A stretch of 64,000 nt of DNA. Origin: an uncultured Pirellulaceae bacterium. Lineage in GTDB: Bacteria; Planctomycetota; Planctomycetia; Pirellulales; Pirellulaceae. The stretch spans positions 208,465 to 272,464 of the forward strand of contig CALDHM010000010.1 in the NCBI GenBank assembly GCA_937941455.1, read 5' to 3'. Of this stretch, positions 27,920-37,157 are shown in pieces. The notes beneath the pieces were generated by a model that was not told the origin of the DNA, did no database searches, and saw only the letters and a program-made list of their open reading frames with translations. The translations under genes were made by a program, and so were the position numbers. Position 1 is the first letter of the stretch. Each line of letters begins with the position of its first letter.

Positions 27920-29854
27920 ATGCGCTCGAAAACTTCTCGAAAACTTCGACAAGCTACCGTCGTCGGCCTTGTCGCCCTCAGCGCCTTGTTTTTCATAGGA
28001 TGTCGCGTGCGGCATAAGCCACCCGTCGATTCCGGCGCATCGCGATGTTCGGAGACGCTGCAGAAAATCTACTATCCGGACACCGATACCGACCTGTACG
28101 GTGAAAACTTGGATTTAATGTCCTCCGCCCCCATGTCGCTGAACAATTATTTGTCGATGCAGCAATGGGAGCTGTCCCTCGAGGAAGCGGTGCAATTAGC
28201 TCTGGCCAACAGCAAAGTCCTCCAGCGGCTTGGCGGCACGGTCGTCAACGCGCCGCAAGCCGTACAAACGACCTACGACCCGGCCTTATTTGAAACGAAT
28301 CCGCAGCTCGGTGTGGAGGCCGCGCTCAGCGCGTTCGATGCCCAAGTCGCCAGCAGCCTGTTCTTCAATCATGCCGAACGCAAATTCAACAACAACTTCC
28401 AAGCCCTGTTCGCCACCAATCGCACCGACACCGCCAATTTCAATTTCGAACTTTCGAAGCAAACCGCTGTCGGTACCCGCCTCGCGGTTCGCAACATCAC
28501 CGATTACCAAAACAACCACATCGATCCGGCAATCTTGCCCTTCACGCCGTTTCGCTTCAATTCGCTGTACAACACCGTCAACCAATTCGAGGTGCGTCAG
28601 CCGCTGTTGCGAGGAGCGGGGTCGTCGGTCAATCGTATCGCTGGTCCGAACGCCTTTCCCGGACAATACAACGGCGTGCTGATCGCCCGCATCCGCGGGG
28701 ATGTCTCGATCGCCGATTTCGAGGCCGCGGTGATCAATCTGGTCCGCGACGTCGAACGAAATTATTGGGAACTGCTCTTTGCCTACCGAGATTTGGACGC
28801 CAAAATCGCCGCTCGCGACGCAGCCCGCGAAACCTGGGAGAATCGGCAAATTCGCTTCGAGCAAGGTCTAGGCCGCCCCGACGAAGAGGCTCAGGCACGG
28901 CAACAGTTCTACTCCTTCGAAGCCCAAGTTCAAAACGCGCTAACGGGGCTGGCCAACGGCCTTGGCCAAGGTGGCGTGTTGGGTTCGGAACGGAATTTGC
29001 GGCGGTTGCTCGGTTTGCCTGTGAACGACGGACGCTTGATCCGCCCCACCTCCGAGCCGACCGTGGCGCCGGTGGCCTTCGATTGGAACTATGCTCAACA
29101 ACAAGCTATCGAGCATCGCGTCGAACTCCGCCGCCAGAAGTGGATCGTCAAACAGCGCGAGCTCGAGTTGCTCGCCGCACGACAACTCAATATCTGGCGG
29201 CTCGATATGGTCGGGCAGTACGGCTTTCGCGGCTTCGGCGACAATCTGTTCGGTAGCCGCGACCGGCCCGAGGGAAGTGCCGTGGCCGACTTGTTCCGCG
29301 GCGATCTGGATGATTGGGCGGTTGGTTTCGAACTCCAAGGCCCTCTGGGCATGCGACAAGGCCACCTTGCCGTCCGCAATGCGGAGTTGCAACTGGTGCG
29401 TGAGAAAGCCGTCCTGCGCGAACAGCAACGGCAAATCCTCCACGATCTCGGCAGCGCCTTCGTCGAGGTTGATCGAGCGCTGGCGAACATTCGAATTTCT
29501 TACAACTCGCTGGTCGCTGCCAACGAAGAATTGGAACCCAAACGCTTGCGCGTGGAGGAAGGCAAGGACCAGGTCTTCTTTTTGCTCGACGCGCAGTTGC
29601 GTACCGCTAACGCGGAGAGTGCCTTCTACCGGTCGGTGATCGACTACAACCAAGCTCTCTTGAATTTCGCCTTCACTCAAGGGGCCTTATTAAAACGGTA
29701 CAACATTTGCCTGGATGAGGGCGGCTGGGATGAACGACTCGATGCCATCTCGCGCGACAAGGCCGGACAATTCGTCCAAAATAGCCCCTTCGCCGAAGAT
29801 ACGGTCGATCTCAAACCAGTCACCAGTGGCGTTGTCGATCAAACGGCACGTTAG
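27920..29854 (+). CDS. TolC family outer-membrane efflux lipoprotein
   Basis: A 644-residue protein. The N-terminus is a lipoprotein signal: basic MRSKTSRKLRQ, a hydrophobic stretch, then ALFFIGCRV with the lipobox Cys. The body has the two TolC/OEP repeats of long amphipathic helices (for example LSLEEAVQLALANSKVLQRLG and VELRRQKWIVKQRELELLAARQLN), and the usual ending LRTANAESAFYRSVIDYNQALLNF. TolC proteins form the outer-membrane duct of tripartite exporters. No periplasmic adaptor or inner-membrane pump is adjacent. ATG at 27920 is chosen because the signal peptide begins there. Confidence 0.9.
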   Translation: MRSKTSRKLRQATVVGLVALSALFFIGCRVRHKPPVDSGASRCSETLQKIYYPDTDTDLYGENLDLMSSAPMSLNNYLSMQQWELSLEEAVQLALANSKVLQRLGGTVVNAPQAVQTTYDPALFETNPQLGVEAALSAFDAQVASSLFFNHAERKFNNNFQALFATNRTDTANFNFELSKQTAVGTRLAVRNITDYQNNHIDPAILPFTPFRFNSLYNTVNQFEVRQPLLRGAGSSVNRIAGPNAFPGQYNGVLIARIRGDVSIADFEAAVINLVRDVERNYWELLFAYRDLDAKIAARDAARETWENRQIRFEQGLGRPDEEAQARQQFYSFEAQVQNALTGLANGLGQGGVLGSERNLRRLLGLPVNDGRLIRPTSEPTVAPVAFDWNYAQQQAIEHRVELRRQKWIVKQRELELLAARQLNIWRLDMVGQYGFRGFGDNLFGSRDRPEGSAVADLFRGDLDDWAVGFELQGPLGMRQGHLAVRNAELQLVREKAVLREQQRQILHDLGSAFVEVDRALANIRISYNSLVAANEELEPKRLRVEEGKDQVFFLLDAQLRTANAESAFYRSVIDYNQALLNFAFTQGALLKRYNICLDEGGWDERLDAISRDKAGQFVQNSPFAEDTVDLKPVTSGVVDQTAR

Positions 29855-29954
29855 CAACCACTTGAGGCGACGGGGGGATGACGGTCGACGTTCCCGAAAA
29901 CGAGACGTTGCACCGCATCCGATCGTTGTTCATATTCCTCGAAAACCTTACACG

Positions 29955-30386
29955 ATGACCGGCGGTGCGACGAACGTCTACGACGCGGCCAATAACTTGA
30001 TTTTGGGCATCAGCTTCGGCATCGTCAGCTTGGTGAATACCAACGGAACTAGTACCAACTCCTGCGTAAATTTGGGAACCGTCCGGATCACCGGCAAACC
30101 TACTGGTATTGGCTACTTTGACAATTTCTTCGTCGCAATTCCCGAACCCCCTGGACTCGGCGTTCTCGCCTTGGCTATGATTGGATCATGGTACTGCCGT
30201 CGGCTGATCCAGTCGCGAATTGGCAAAGATCAGTTCCAAAAATTGGACGATCAATTGCACCGGTTAGGCTTTCTAGCCGGTGTTTTTTTCGCTGGTCGGC
30301 TCCATTGCCCTCCACTTGCGACCAACCAACATGGCATGCTCTTGAACTCCGAGCCGAAAATCTCACAGCTCGCCCGCTCGCTATAA
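29955..30386 (+). pseudogene. Remnant of a PEP-CTERM sorting-signal protein
   Basis: A 143-codon frame. Its middle is a textbook PEP-CTERM tail: FFVAIPEPPGLGVLALAMIGSWYCRRLIQ (PEP motif, hydrophobic segment, basic end). Only about 60 residues of a beta-type extracellular domain precede it, with no signal peptide, and about 60 unrelated residues follow where such proteins normally stop. I infer a 5-prime-truncated gene fused by stop loss to downstream DNA, or a decayed relic. The ATG at 29955 is only the first one available and has no ribosome site. Confidence 0.5.
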
Positions 30387-30387
30387 T
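30382..30387 (+). promoter_or_regulatory. Candidate -10 element (TATAAT) upstream of the M3 peptidase gene
   Basis: A consensus TATAAT about 86 bases before the start at 30473. I see no good -35 at the usual distance, so the assignment is weak. Confidence 0.3.
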
Positions 30388-30472
30388 GAGGACGCGAATA
30401 TTTCGACAATTTTTGAAACCGAATTTCCTTTGTAAGCCGACCTAATTTCGAAATAGTTCGAGGAGCAAACTG

Positions 30473-32680
30473 ATGAGATACTCGCTAAAATCGAGCGGAC
30501 GAATTCGTACCCGCATTGTGACGGGATTGGCGACGCTGGTCTTTGCCACTTCGAATGGAGTCATCTTTTTCATGGTTTCCAGTTACCTCACCCTCGCCAT
30601 CGCTCAACCGACGAATCAAGCCGACGAAAATCCACTGATGCGGCCGAGTACGTTGCCGCTAGAGGCCCCGGACTTTTCGGCGATCAAGGATGAGCATTTT
30701 CTGCCCGCGTTCGAAGCGGGGATGGCCGAACAGAAGAAAGAAATCGAGGCCATTGCCAACAACCCGGCCGTACCGACCTTCGAAAATACGATGGAAGCAA
30801 TGGAGCGGACGGGGGAATTGTTGACCCGTGTTCAACGCATTTTTTTCAATTTGAGCTCGGCCCACACCAATCCTGAAATCCAAAGAATTCAAGTCATCCT
30901 ATCTCCCAAACTTGCCGCGCATAGCGATGACATCTACCTGAATCCCAAATTATTTCAGCGAATCGAAAACCTTCACCAACGCATCGACTCCCTCTACCTC
31001 GATGCGGAACAGCAGCAACTATTGCGGGAGACGTACAAGAGTTTTGTGCGTGCGGGAGCCAAGCTGAACGTCGAGCAACAGCGCCGGATTCGGGAAATCA
31101 ATGAACGTCTGTCGTCCCTATCGACCGAATTTCAAAACAACTTGTTGGCAATCACGCAGGAACGGGCGGTGCTGGCCGAGGATGTCAACGAGTTGGAGGG
31201 GCTGAGCGAGATCGACATCGCAGCGGCAGCCAAGGCGGCCACCGACCAGGGGCATGCCGGCAAATACTTGCTGAACATTACCAACACGACGCGGCAACCC
31301 GTACTCGTTCAACTGCGCAATCGAGCCTTGCGTCAACGCATTTGGGAGGCGTCGGCCTATCGTGGTCTGGGAAGGGATGGCGGCATCGATAATCGACCAC
31401 TCGTCCTCGAGATGGCAAAACTGCGGGCCGAGAAGGCGCAGATTCTCGGCTACGACAGTCACGCGGCCTATGCACTCGAGCCGCAAATGGCCAAGCAACC
31501 CGATGCGGCAATCAGCATGTTGTCGAATCTTGTTCCGGACGTCGTCGCCAAGGCGCGGCGCGAGGCGGCCGATATTCAGGCCAAAATGAAAGCCGATGGG
31601 ATCGACGACGAGGTGCGTCCGTGGGATTGGGAGTACTATGCCGAGAAAGTCCGCCAAGAACGGTTTGGGATCGATGAGTCCGAGGTCAAACAATACCTGG
31701 AACTGGATTCCGTGCTGAAAAATGGCGTGTTTTATACGATGAATCGCTTGTTCGGCGTGAGTTTTGTCGAGCGTCACGATTTGCCGGTTTACCATCCTGA
31801 CGTACGGGTTTTCGATGTGCTCGATGGTGACGGCAGCCAGATCGGCTTGTTCTACGCCGACTATTTCGCTCGACCCAGCAAACGGGGAGGGGCCTGGATG
31901 AGCAGCTTCGTGGGCCAATCGCGGCTGCTCGGGAAAAAGCCGGTCGTGGTCAACGTGATGAATATTCCGAAACCGGTCGAGGGGGCTCCAGCCCTGATTA
32001 GCTTCGACCACGCCGTCACGATGTTTCACGAAATGGGACACGGCGTGCATGGCCTGTTTTCGGATGTAAACTATCCCTCGCTGGCGGGCACCGCTGTGCC
32101 GCGCGACTTCGTCGAGTTTCCGTCTACATTCCAAGAGGATTGGGCCATCCACCCGGAGGTCCTCAACAACTACGCACGGCATTACCAAACCGGCGAGGTG
32201 ATGTCCAAGGCTCTGCTCGATCAGATCGTGGCGGCCAAGACCTTCAATCAAGGCTACGACACCCTCGAATATTTGGCATCGGCCTTGCTGGATTTGCGCT
32301 GGCATGCGTTGAAACCTCACGAAGTTCCCAGTGACGTGGAAGCGTTCGAGGCCCATACGCTGGCCGACCTTGGGGTCAACCTCACTGCCGTGCCACCTCG
32401 GTACAAGACCCCATTTTTTGCTCATATCTGGCCCGGCGGTTATGCAGCCAGCTATTACGCCTACATGTGGAGCGAAGTGTTGGCGGCCGACAGTTTTGAC
32501 TACGTGCGCCAGCGGGGCGGCTTGACTGCAGAAAACGGCGACCGCTTCCGCCGTACCGTGCTCTCGAAGGGAAATAGTCAAGAACCGGAGCAGATGTACG
32601 TCGACTTCACTGGCGGCCAACCGAAGGTTGATAGCCTACTGATTCGCCGCGGTTTGAAATCGCCGATCAAAACGGATTGA
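30473..32680 (+). CDS. dcp: Peptidyl-dipeptidase Dcp / M3 family oligopeptidase
   Basis: A 735-residue zinc metallopeptidase cleaving oligopeptides. The zinc motif is HEMGHGVHGLFSDV (HExxH) with the following Glu in PRDFVEFPSTFQEDW. The C-terminal MWSEVLAADSFDYV and YAASYYAYMW are typical of Dcp/OpdA. The N-terminus (signal-like, with RIVTGLATLVFATSNGVIFFMV then a second hydrophobic stretch to LAIAQP) suggests export to the periplasm. The ribosome site AGGAG lies 7 bases before the ATG. The sulfatase gene starts 7 bases after its stop, so they form an operon. Confidence 0.94.
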   Translation: MRYSLKSSGRIRTRIVTGLATLVFATSNGVIFFMVSSYLTLAIAQPTNQADENPLMRPSTLPLEAPDFSAIKDEHFLPAFEAGMAEQKKEIEAIANNPAVPTFENTMEAMERTGELLTRVQRIFFNLSSAHTNPEIQRIQVILSPKLAAHSDDIYLNPKLFQRIENLHQRIDSLYLDAEQQQLLRETYKSFVRAGAKLNVEQQRRIREINERLSSLSTEFQNNLLAITQERAVLAEDVNELEGLSEIDIAAAAKAATDQGHAGKYLLNITNTTRQPVLVQLRNRALRQRIWEASAYRGLGRDGGIDNRPLVLEMAKLRAEKAQILGYDSHAAYALEPQMAKQPDAAISMLSNLVPDVVAKARREAADIQAKMKADGIDDEVRPWDWEYYAEKVRQERFGIDESEVKQYLELDSVLKNGVFYTMNRLFGVSFVERHDLPVYHPDVRVFDVLDGDGSQIGLFYADYFARPSKRGGAWMSSFVGQSRLLGKKPVVVNVMNIPKPVEGAPALISFDHAVTMFHEMGHGVHGLFSDVNYPSLAGTAVPRDFVEFPSTFQEDWAIHPEVLNNYARHYQTGEVMSKALLDQIVAAKTFNQGYDTLEYLASALLDLRWHALKPHEVPSDVEAFEAHTLADLGVNLTAVPPRYKTPFFAHIWPGGYAASYYAYMWSEVLAADSFDYVRQRGGLTAENGDRFRRTVLSKGNSQEPEQMYVDFTGGQPKVDSLLIRRGLKSPIKTD

Positions 32681-32687
32681 TCAAATC

Positions 32688-34178
32688 ATGAATCGGGTTG
32701 TTCATGGGATGTTCTTGCTGCTTTGCCTACTCGGCGCGCTGCCGAGTGTCATGGCTCAGCATCCGAACATCGTGCTGATTCTGGCAGACGATTTAGGTTA
32801 CGGCGAGCTTGGCTGCTACGGACAGCAGAAAATCCTCACTCCCCACCTGGATGAACTGGCTCGCCGAGGAATGAGATTCACGCAGCACTACAGTGGTGCA
32901 CCGGTCTGCGCACCGTCCCGCTGCGTGCTGCTCACCGGGCGCCATGCGGCGCATGCGGAAATCCGCGGCAATCGCGACTCGGGTAATGGCGGCGAATTTC
33001 CCGGGCAATGGCCGCTGTCGGCGGAGATCGATACGATCGCCAAAATTCTGAAACGAGCCGGCTACCGCACAGGCGGGTTCGGCAAATGGGGCTTGGGGCC
33101 GACCAATTCGACCGGGTCTCCCTTGCGACAAGGATTCGATCGCTTTTTCGGTTACAACTGCCAGCGAAACGCACACAGCTATTATCCTCCGTACCTCGAT
33201 GACGATGCAGGCCGACGAACTATCAACCCGCGTCCGGTTCCCGCTCATCAGCAGCAAGTTACCGGCGACGTCCATGCCGATCATTATCGCGGCGAGCAAC
33301 ACGCGTCCGAACTGATTGTCGATGAAGCGCTGAAGTTCATCGACGAACATCACCAACATCCATTCTTTTTGTATTTGCCCTTCCTCGAGCCGCATGTCGC
33401 GATGCAGCCACCGCAGCGGTGGATCGATCACTACCCGGAGTCTTGGGATGACGAGCACGGTCCCTATCGTGGCGAAAACGGATACTTGCCGCATCCGCGT
33501 CCCCGAGCCGCCTATGCAGCCATGATATCGCACCTCGATGAGCATGTCGGGAAAATTTTAGAGCGGCTTGAGAAACATGGCATCGATCGCAACACGGTGG
33601 TGATCTTTACATCGGACAATGGGCCGACTCATCGGGGACGTGATCCCCGCTGGCATGTCGGTGGGGCGGGTTGCGACTTCTTCGATTCCACCGCCGGACT
33701 CAGAGGCTACAAAGGCAGCTGCTACGAGGGGGGAATTCGCGTCCCGTGCATCGTCAAATGGCCGGGTGTCGTTGCGGCCGATTCGACGTCGGATTTCGTC
33801 TCCTATTTTCCCGATTGGCTACCGACTATCGCGAGAATCGGCCACGCTAAAGCGGGCGAGCAACGAGATGGTGTCGATCTGATGCCTGTGCTACGCGGAG
33901 CGAAAGCTGTCGACCGCCGTGATCCGCTGGTGTGGGAGTTTCCCGAATACGGCGGCATCCTAGCACTCCGTGAGGGCCGCTGGAAATTGATACGGCGGCA
34001 ATTGCGGACCGCTAAGCCGGAGGGGTGGGAACTGTACGACTTGAGTGTCGATCCGGCGGAAACTCACAATTTAGCCGAAGCCCACCCGGAAATCGTGCAG
34101 CGGCTGGAGCGATTCTTCTTGGGGACGCGACTTCCCAATCCGAACTTCCCATTCGCTGCGCTCGACGATCGGCAGTAG
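32688..34178 (+). CDS. Secreted sulfatase (arylsulfatase type, formylglycine-dependent)
   Basis: A 496-residue type I sulfatase. After a signal peptide (FLLLCLLGALPSVMA) comes IVLILADDLGYGELGCYG (metal-binding Asp pair) and the formylglycine motif CAPSRCVLLTGRH (C-x-P-S-R), where Cys is converted to the catalytic formylglycine. Further metal ligands are in FTSDNGPTHRGRD, and FGKWGLG fits the family. Planctomycetes use many such enzymes on sulfated algal polysaccharides (family knowledge). The specific substrate cannot be told. It is probably co-transcribed with the M3 peptidase; the serpin gene is convergent 56 bases downstream. Confidence 0.95.
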   Translation: MNRVVHGMFLLLCLLGALPSVMAQHPNIVLILADDLGYGELGCYGQQKILTPHLDELARRGMRFTQHYSGAPVCAPSRCVLLTGRHAAHAEIRGNRDSGNGGEFPGQWPLSAEIDTIAKILKRAGYRTGGFGKWGLGPTNSTGSPLRQGFDRFFGYNCQRNAHSYYPPYLDDDAGRRTINPRPVPAHQQQVTGDVHADHYRGEQHASELIVDEALKFIDEHHQHPFFLYLPFLEPHVAMQPPQRWIDHYPESWDDEHGPYRGENGYLPHPRPRAAYAAMISHLDEHVGKILERLEKHGIDRNTVVIFTSDNGPTHRGRDPRWHVGGAGCDFFDSTAGLRGYKGSCYEGGIRVPCIVKWPGVVAADSTSDFVSYFPDWLPTIARIGHAKAGEQRDGVDLMPVLRGAKAVDRRDPLVWEFPEYGGILALREGRWKLIRRQLRTAKPEGWELYDLSVDPAETHNLAEAHPEIVQRLERFFLGTRLPNPNFPFAALDDRQ

Positions 34179-34234
34179 TTGGCGGAGCCTCCAGACGGAG
34201 ACCCCCGGAAGTTGATTTCTGCCGCAATATCTTC

Positions 34235-35518
34235 TTATTTAGCTTGCGGATTCACGACACGCCCCGCGAACAAGACGGCGCCGCTAGGCTCGTGGCGGAT
34301 GAAGAACAAAAAGGGTTGGTCGACGATAAACTCGACCGGACTGTCATCGATCGGTGCGGCCGTGGCTCTGATGGCGATTCCCGTAGCCGCAGCGGCTTCG
34401 GTCCCCTCTTCGTTGACGTCGATAAACGCCTTGTGCACGACAGCGCTGATCTGCAGCGGTTCCTCGCTTGAAATCCGCCCAAATTGGGCTGACGACTGAA
34501 ATGCACGCTGGATTCCCAACGAGCGCAAGGCATCGTCAAGGCGAAATTCCGATTCGATTTTGAATCGCGGCAACTGCAACGTGACCTCGCGGGATGACGA
34601 CATCACATTCATGATTTGCGAGTCAGGGTCGAGCCAGTCGCTCTCAAGTTGTTTGAGCTGACCAAAGGTTTTCGACAAAACAACCGTCATCGTCAGTTCG
34701 GGATTCTCATAGGGGATCCTCACCAGGCGGCCGTGGTCGGTTTCTCCGTACATCAACCGGCCCGTATGCTGCATCATCGGCACTTGGACCGATTGCGACG
34801 CGTCGATACGGAACGATTGGTTTTGCGTCAACTCTTTTTTGAAAGCCGATTTCCACTTGGCCTTGAAGTAGATCGCGTTGACCAAAACCAACCGCGTGTC
34901 GGGGTCCAAGATTCCAGGTTTGAAGAGGTCCTTGATTCGTTGGTTGGTTTGCAGAGCGACCCATTGATTGATTTGTTGACGGCTCTTTTCGGTTTCGCCG
35001 CGAAAATCGGCCAGTGCCAGGGGTGCGCGATAGTCTTGCTGCAAAGCCTCCAAAAAATCCTGTCGAAAATTGAATCCAGTCTGCCCCCACAAGCGGTTGG
35101 CTAGTCGCAATTCGAAGCCTTTGCCTTGTGCATTCAACACCCGAATCATTTCGCCAATCGCCGCATGGTGCTGGCCCTCCGGCAATTCGATTTGTAATGA
35201 CGATTTGATTTCATCGGCGGTTTCCGCCTCCGCTCCTCGCCAGGCCATCGACAACGCTGTGTTAATGCTGGCGGGCGAAAAGAACAGATTCCGCCCATTA
35301 TCGAATAAGTTTCTGGCGAGCTGGTTGCCGAAGCGATTGCTGGACACAGCCGCTTGCTTTACATCGTCATTGATCGCGGCTGGCCGATCGTTGATCATCA
35401 TGTAAGCTGCGGCGGAACAACCGCCGGACACCATGATGAACACAAGAACCAAACAGCAGAAATTTGCCGGACGCGCGACGATCGCCAGGCGAGTACTGAA
35501 AATAGTAGATCGGGCCAT
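34235..35518 (-). CDS. Serpin family protease inhibitor, probably exported lipoprotein
   Basis: A 427-residue serpin. The fold signatures are clear: NLFFSPASINTALSMAWRGA, LVLVNAIYFKAKWKSAF, and the C-terminal PFLFFIRHEPSGAVLFAGRVVNP. The hinge of the reactive-centre loop reads EEGTEAAAATG, the small-residue pattern of inhibitory serpins. By alignment to the standard loop spacing P1 is near Thr-Ala in IAIRATAAPID; Arg lies close by. The N-terminal hydrophobic segment LVLVFIMVSGGCSAAA looks like an imperfect lipobox. Ribosome site GAAAGG at 8 bases. It may protect the cell from its own or foreign serine proteases; the window encodes two secreted serine proteases (inference). Confidence 0.93.
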   Translation of the reverse strand: MARSTIFSTRLAIVARPANFCCLVLVFIMVSGGCSAAAYMMINDRPAAINDDVKQAAVSSNRFGNQLARNLFDNGRNLFFSPASINTALSMAWRGAEAETADEIKSSLQIELPEGQHHAAIGEMIRVLNAQGKGFELRLANRLWGQTGFNFRQDFLEALQQDYRAPLALADFRGETEKSRQQINQWVALQTNQRIKDLFKPGILDPDTRLVLVNAIYFKAKWKSAFKKELTQNQSFRIDASQSVQVPMMQHTGRLMYGETDHGRLVRIPYENPELTMTVVLSKTFGQLKQLESDWLDPDSQIMNVMSSSREVTLQLPRFKIESEFRLDDALRSLGIQRAFQSSAQFGRISSEEPLQISAVVHKAFIDVNEEGTEAAAATGIAIRATAAPIDDSPVEFIVDQPFLFFIRHEPSGAVLFAGRVVNPQAK

Positions 35519-35594
35519 GGAATTTGCCTTTCAAATGATAATTAGCTCCCCGGTGTGCGAGGCCGCGACTATAGAATGTTTGCCAGTGCTGGGC

Positions 35595-35600
35595 TATAAT
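35595..35600 (+). promoter_or_regulatory. Candidate -10 element (TATAAT) upstream of the DUF3127 gene
   Basis: Consensus TATAAT 48 bases before the ATG at 35648, in the spacer divergent from the serpin. No clear -35 is present at 16-18 bases. Confidence 0.35.
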
Positions 35601-35647
35601 CGGACTCTTCCGTTTATTATACCGAGGGACCACCCAGAGACCTGTTC

Positions 35648-36025
35648 ATGAGTGAATCAACCGTCAGCGGCGTCGTCCATGTGATCGAGGAAACCAAGAC
35701 ATTTGGTGCGAAAGGATTTCGCAAGCGGCTCGTTGTCTTGGAGCAGGACACGGGCCGATTCGTCAATTACATTCCGCTCGAGTTCATTCAAGAAGGTTGT
35801 GATGCGGTCGATCAAATCAAGGTGGGCGACGAGATCGAAGTGACGTATCGCTTGAGCGGCCGTAAATGGCAGAAGGATCCGGGGAGCGAGGTCAAATTCT
35901 TCTTGAGTGCCGAGGCGCTGCGTTTCCACAAAGTCGGCGGTGGAAAGAAATCGCCACCAGCAGCCGATCCGAATCGGGCCTTGCAAGAGCAAGCCAGCGA
36001 TGACGATGCGGATGTGCCCTTCTAA
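35648..36025 (+). CDS. DUF3127 OB-fold protein with SSB-like acidic tail
   Basis: A 125-residue cytosolic protein. Residues about 5-95 match the DUF3127 pattern (SGVVHVIEETKTFGAKGFRKRLVVLEQDTG, YIPLEFIQEGC, GDEIEVTYRLSGRKWQ), a family with an OB-like fold. The C-terminus, after a flexible Pro/Ala/Lys linker, ends DDDADVPF, closely resembling the acidic DDDIPF tip by which single-stranded DNA-binding protein recruits partners. I infer a nucleic-acid-linked role; no partner is encoded next to it. The TlpA-like gene follows by 43 bases. Confidence 0.88.
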   Translation: MSESTVSGVVHVIEETKTFGAKGFRKRLVVLEQDTGRFVNYIPLEFIQEGCDAVDQIKVGDEIEVTYRLSGRKWQKDPGSEVKFFLSAEALRFHKVGGGKKSPPAADPNRALQEQASDDDADVPF

Positions 36026-36068
36026 ATTCGATTGGTCGGCCGAGCCCTTTATCTCTGTGAGGTCCGTT

Positions 36069-37157
36069 ATGTTCAGCCATCGCTCGAAAATTTTTTGGTG
36101 GTGGGTTGCTGCCGCGTTGGTGATCACCGGTACTGTCGCGTCGACTGGCAGGTTAATGGCCCAGGATGATCGCGGCGACGGTAGCGCAGCGGAAACTCAA
36201 GATGATGATCCTGCCATTCGCGAGGAATTGGCGAAAATCGATCAAATCTGGAACGACGGCAAGAAGAAAAAGGCGACCGATATGGTCCGCGAATTGTACG
36301 AGAGGACGGGGAGCCTGCGAGCTGGATACGCGCTCTGGCAAGTCTTGCAGAAGCAAGGCGAGGAGCAGTTGAAACGGACCCCGAAGAAGGCTAATCCGTT
36401 TGTGACTGAGGCTGCCGAATTATCGCGCCGCTTACTGACCCATCCGCGCTTCCCCGCAGCCCTCCGCGCCGAAGTTCGCGGCGCGCTCTTGAATGAAGCC
36501 CAAGCCTTCTCCAGTCGCGGTGACCAAGAGCAAGCCCTCCAGTCACTGCGGGATCTCGCGGGCTTCGGGTTTGCCGATCTTGACAGTTTGGAAGCGGACC
36601 GCCTGCTCAAGAACCTAACGAAAACCGAGGCGTTTCAGGATTGGATCGCCGAGGTGCGCCGCGAGCGACTGGAGAGAAATCTGCGATGGGCGCGGAGTGA
36701 ACTGAAAAATTTTCAGAGTTTTTCCTTCGACTTCAACCAATCCGATGTGCGTGAACAACCGATCTCCCTGAATATGCTCCAGGGGAAAATCGTTATCGTC
36801 GACTTCTGGGGCACGTGGTGCCCGCCCTGCCGCAAGGAGGTGCCATCTTATGTCGCGCTCAAACAAAAGTTCGCGAACGATCTCGAAATCGTCGGACTGG
36901 CATACGAGAAGCAAGTGTCGGACGAGGAAAAAATCAAGTCGGTGCTGGACTTCGCCAAGCAGAACAAAATCAATTACATCTGTGCCTTGGGGCAGGAGCA
37001 TACGCGCGAGATGGTTCCCAATTTCCGCGGCTATCCGACCACGCTCTTCATCGATCGACGTGGCAAGGTCCGCATGATGAAGGTAGGAGCCTACTCCCTC
37101 GAACAACTCGAGGCCATTATCTTGGCGATCCTCGAAGAGCAACCACCCATCGGTTGA
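36069..37157 (+). CDS. Exported TlpA-like thioredoxin-fold protein
   Basis: A 362-residue protein. A signal/anchor (IFWWWVAAALVITGTVASTG) is followed by an acidic segment and a helical repeat-like region (about 40-230), then a thioredoxin domain (about 245-355) with VDFWGTWCPPCRKEVPSY (CxxC, WCPPC) and cis-Pro in FRGYPTTLFIDRRGKV. Such proteins reduce or rearrange disulfides outside the cytoplasm. The helical N-terminal half is common in planctomycete redoxins. The ATG at 36069 is chosen because the signal peptide starts there. Likely co-transcribed with the DUF3127 gene. Confidence 0.9.
   Translation: MFSHRSKIFWWWVAAALVITGTVASTGRLMAQDDRGDGSAAETQDDDPAIREELAKIDQIWNDGKKKKATDMVRELYERTGSLRAGYALWQVLQKQGEEQLKRTPKKANPFVTEAAELSRRLLTHPRFPAALRAEVRGALLNEAQAFSSRGDQEQALQSLRDLAGFGFADLDSLEADRLLKNLTKTEAFQDWIAEVRRERLERNLRWARSELKNFQSFSFDFNQSDVREQPISLNMLQGKIVIVDFWGTWCPPCRKEVPSYVALKQKFANDLEIVGLAYEKQVSDEEKIKSVLDFAKQNKINYICALGQEHTREMVPNFRGYPTTLFIDRRGKVRMMKVGAYSLEQLEAIILAILEEQPPIG

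Noticed and set aside
31118..32620. 500-codon reverse-strand open frame
   Set aside because: Antisense shadow of the M3 peptidase gene, which carries the HEMGH motif; high GC favours long antisense frames.
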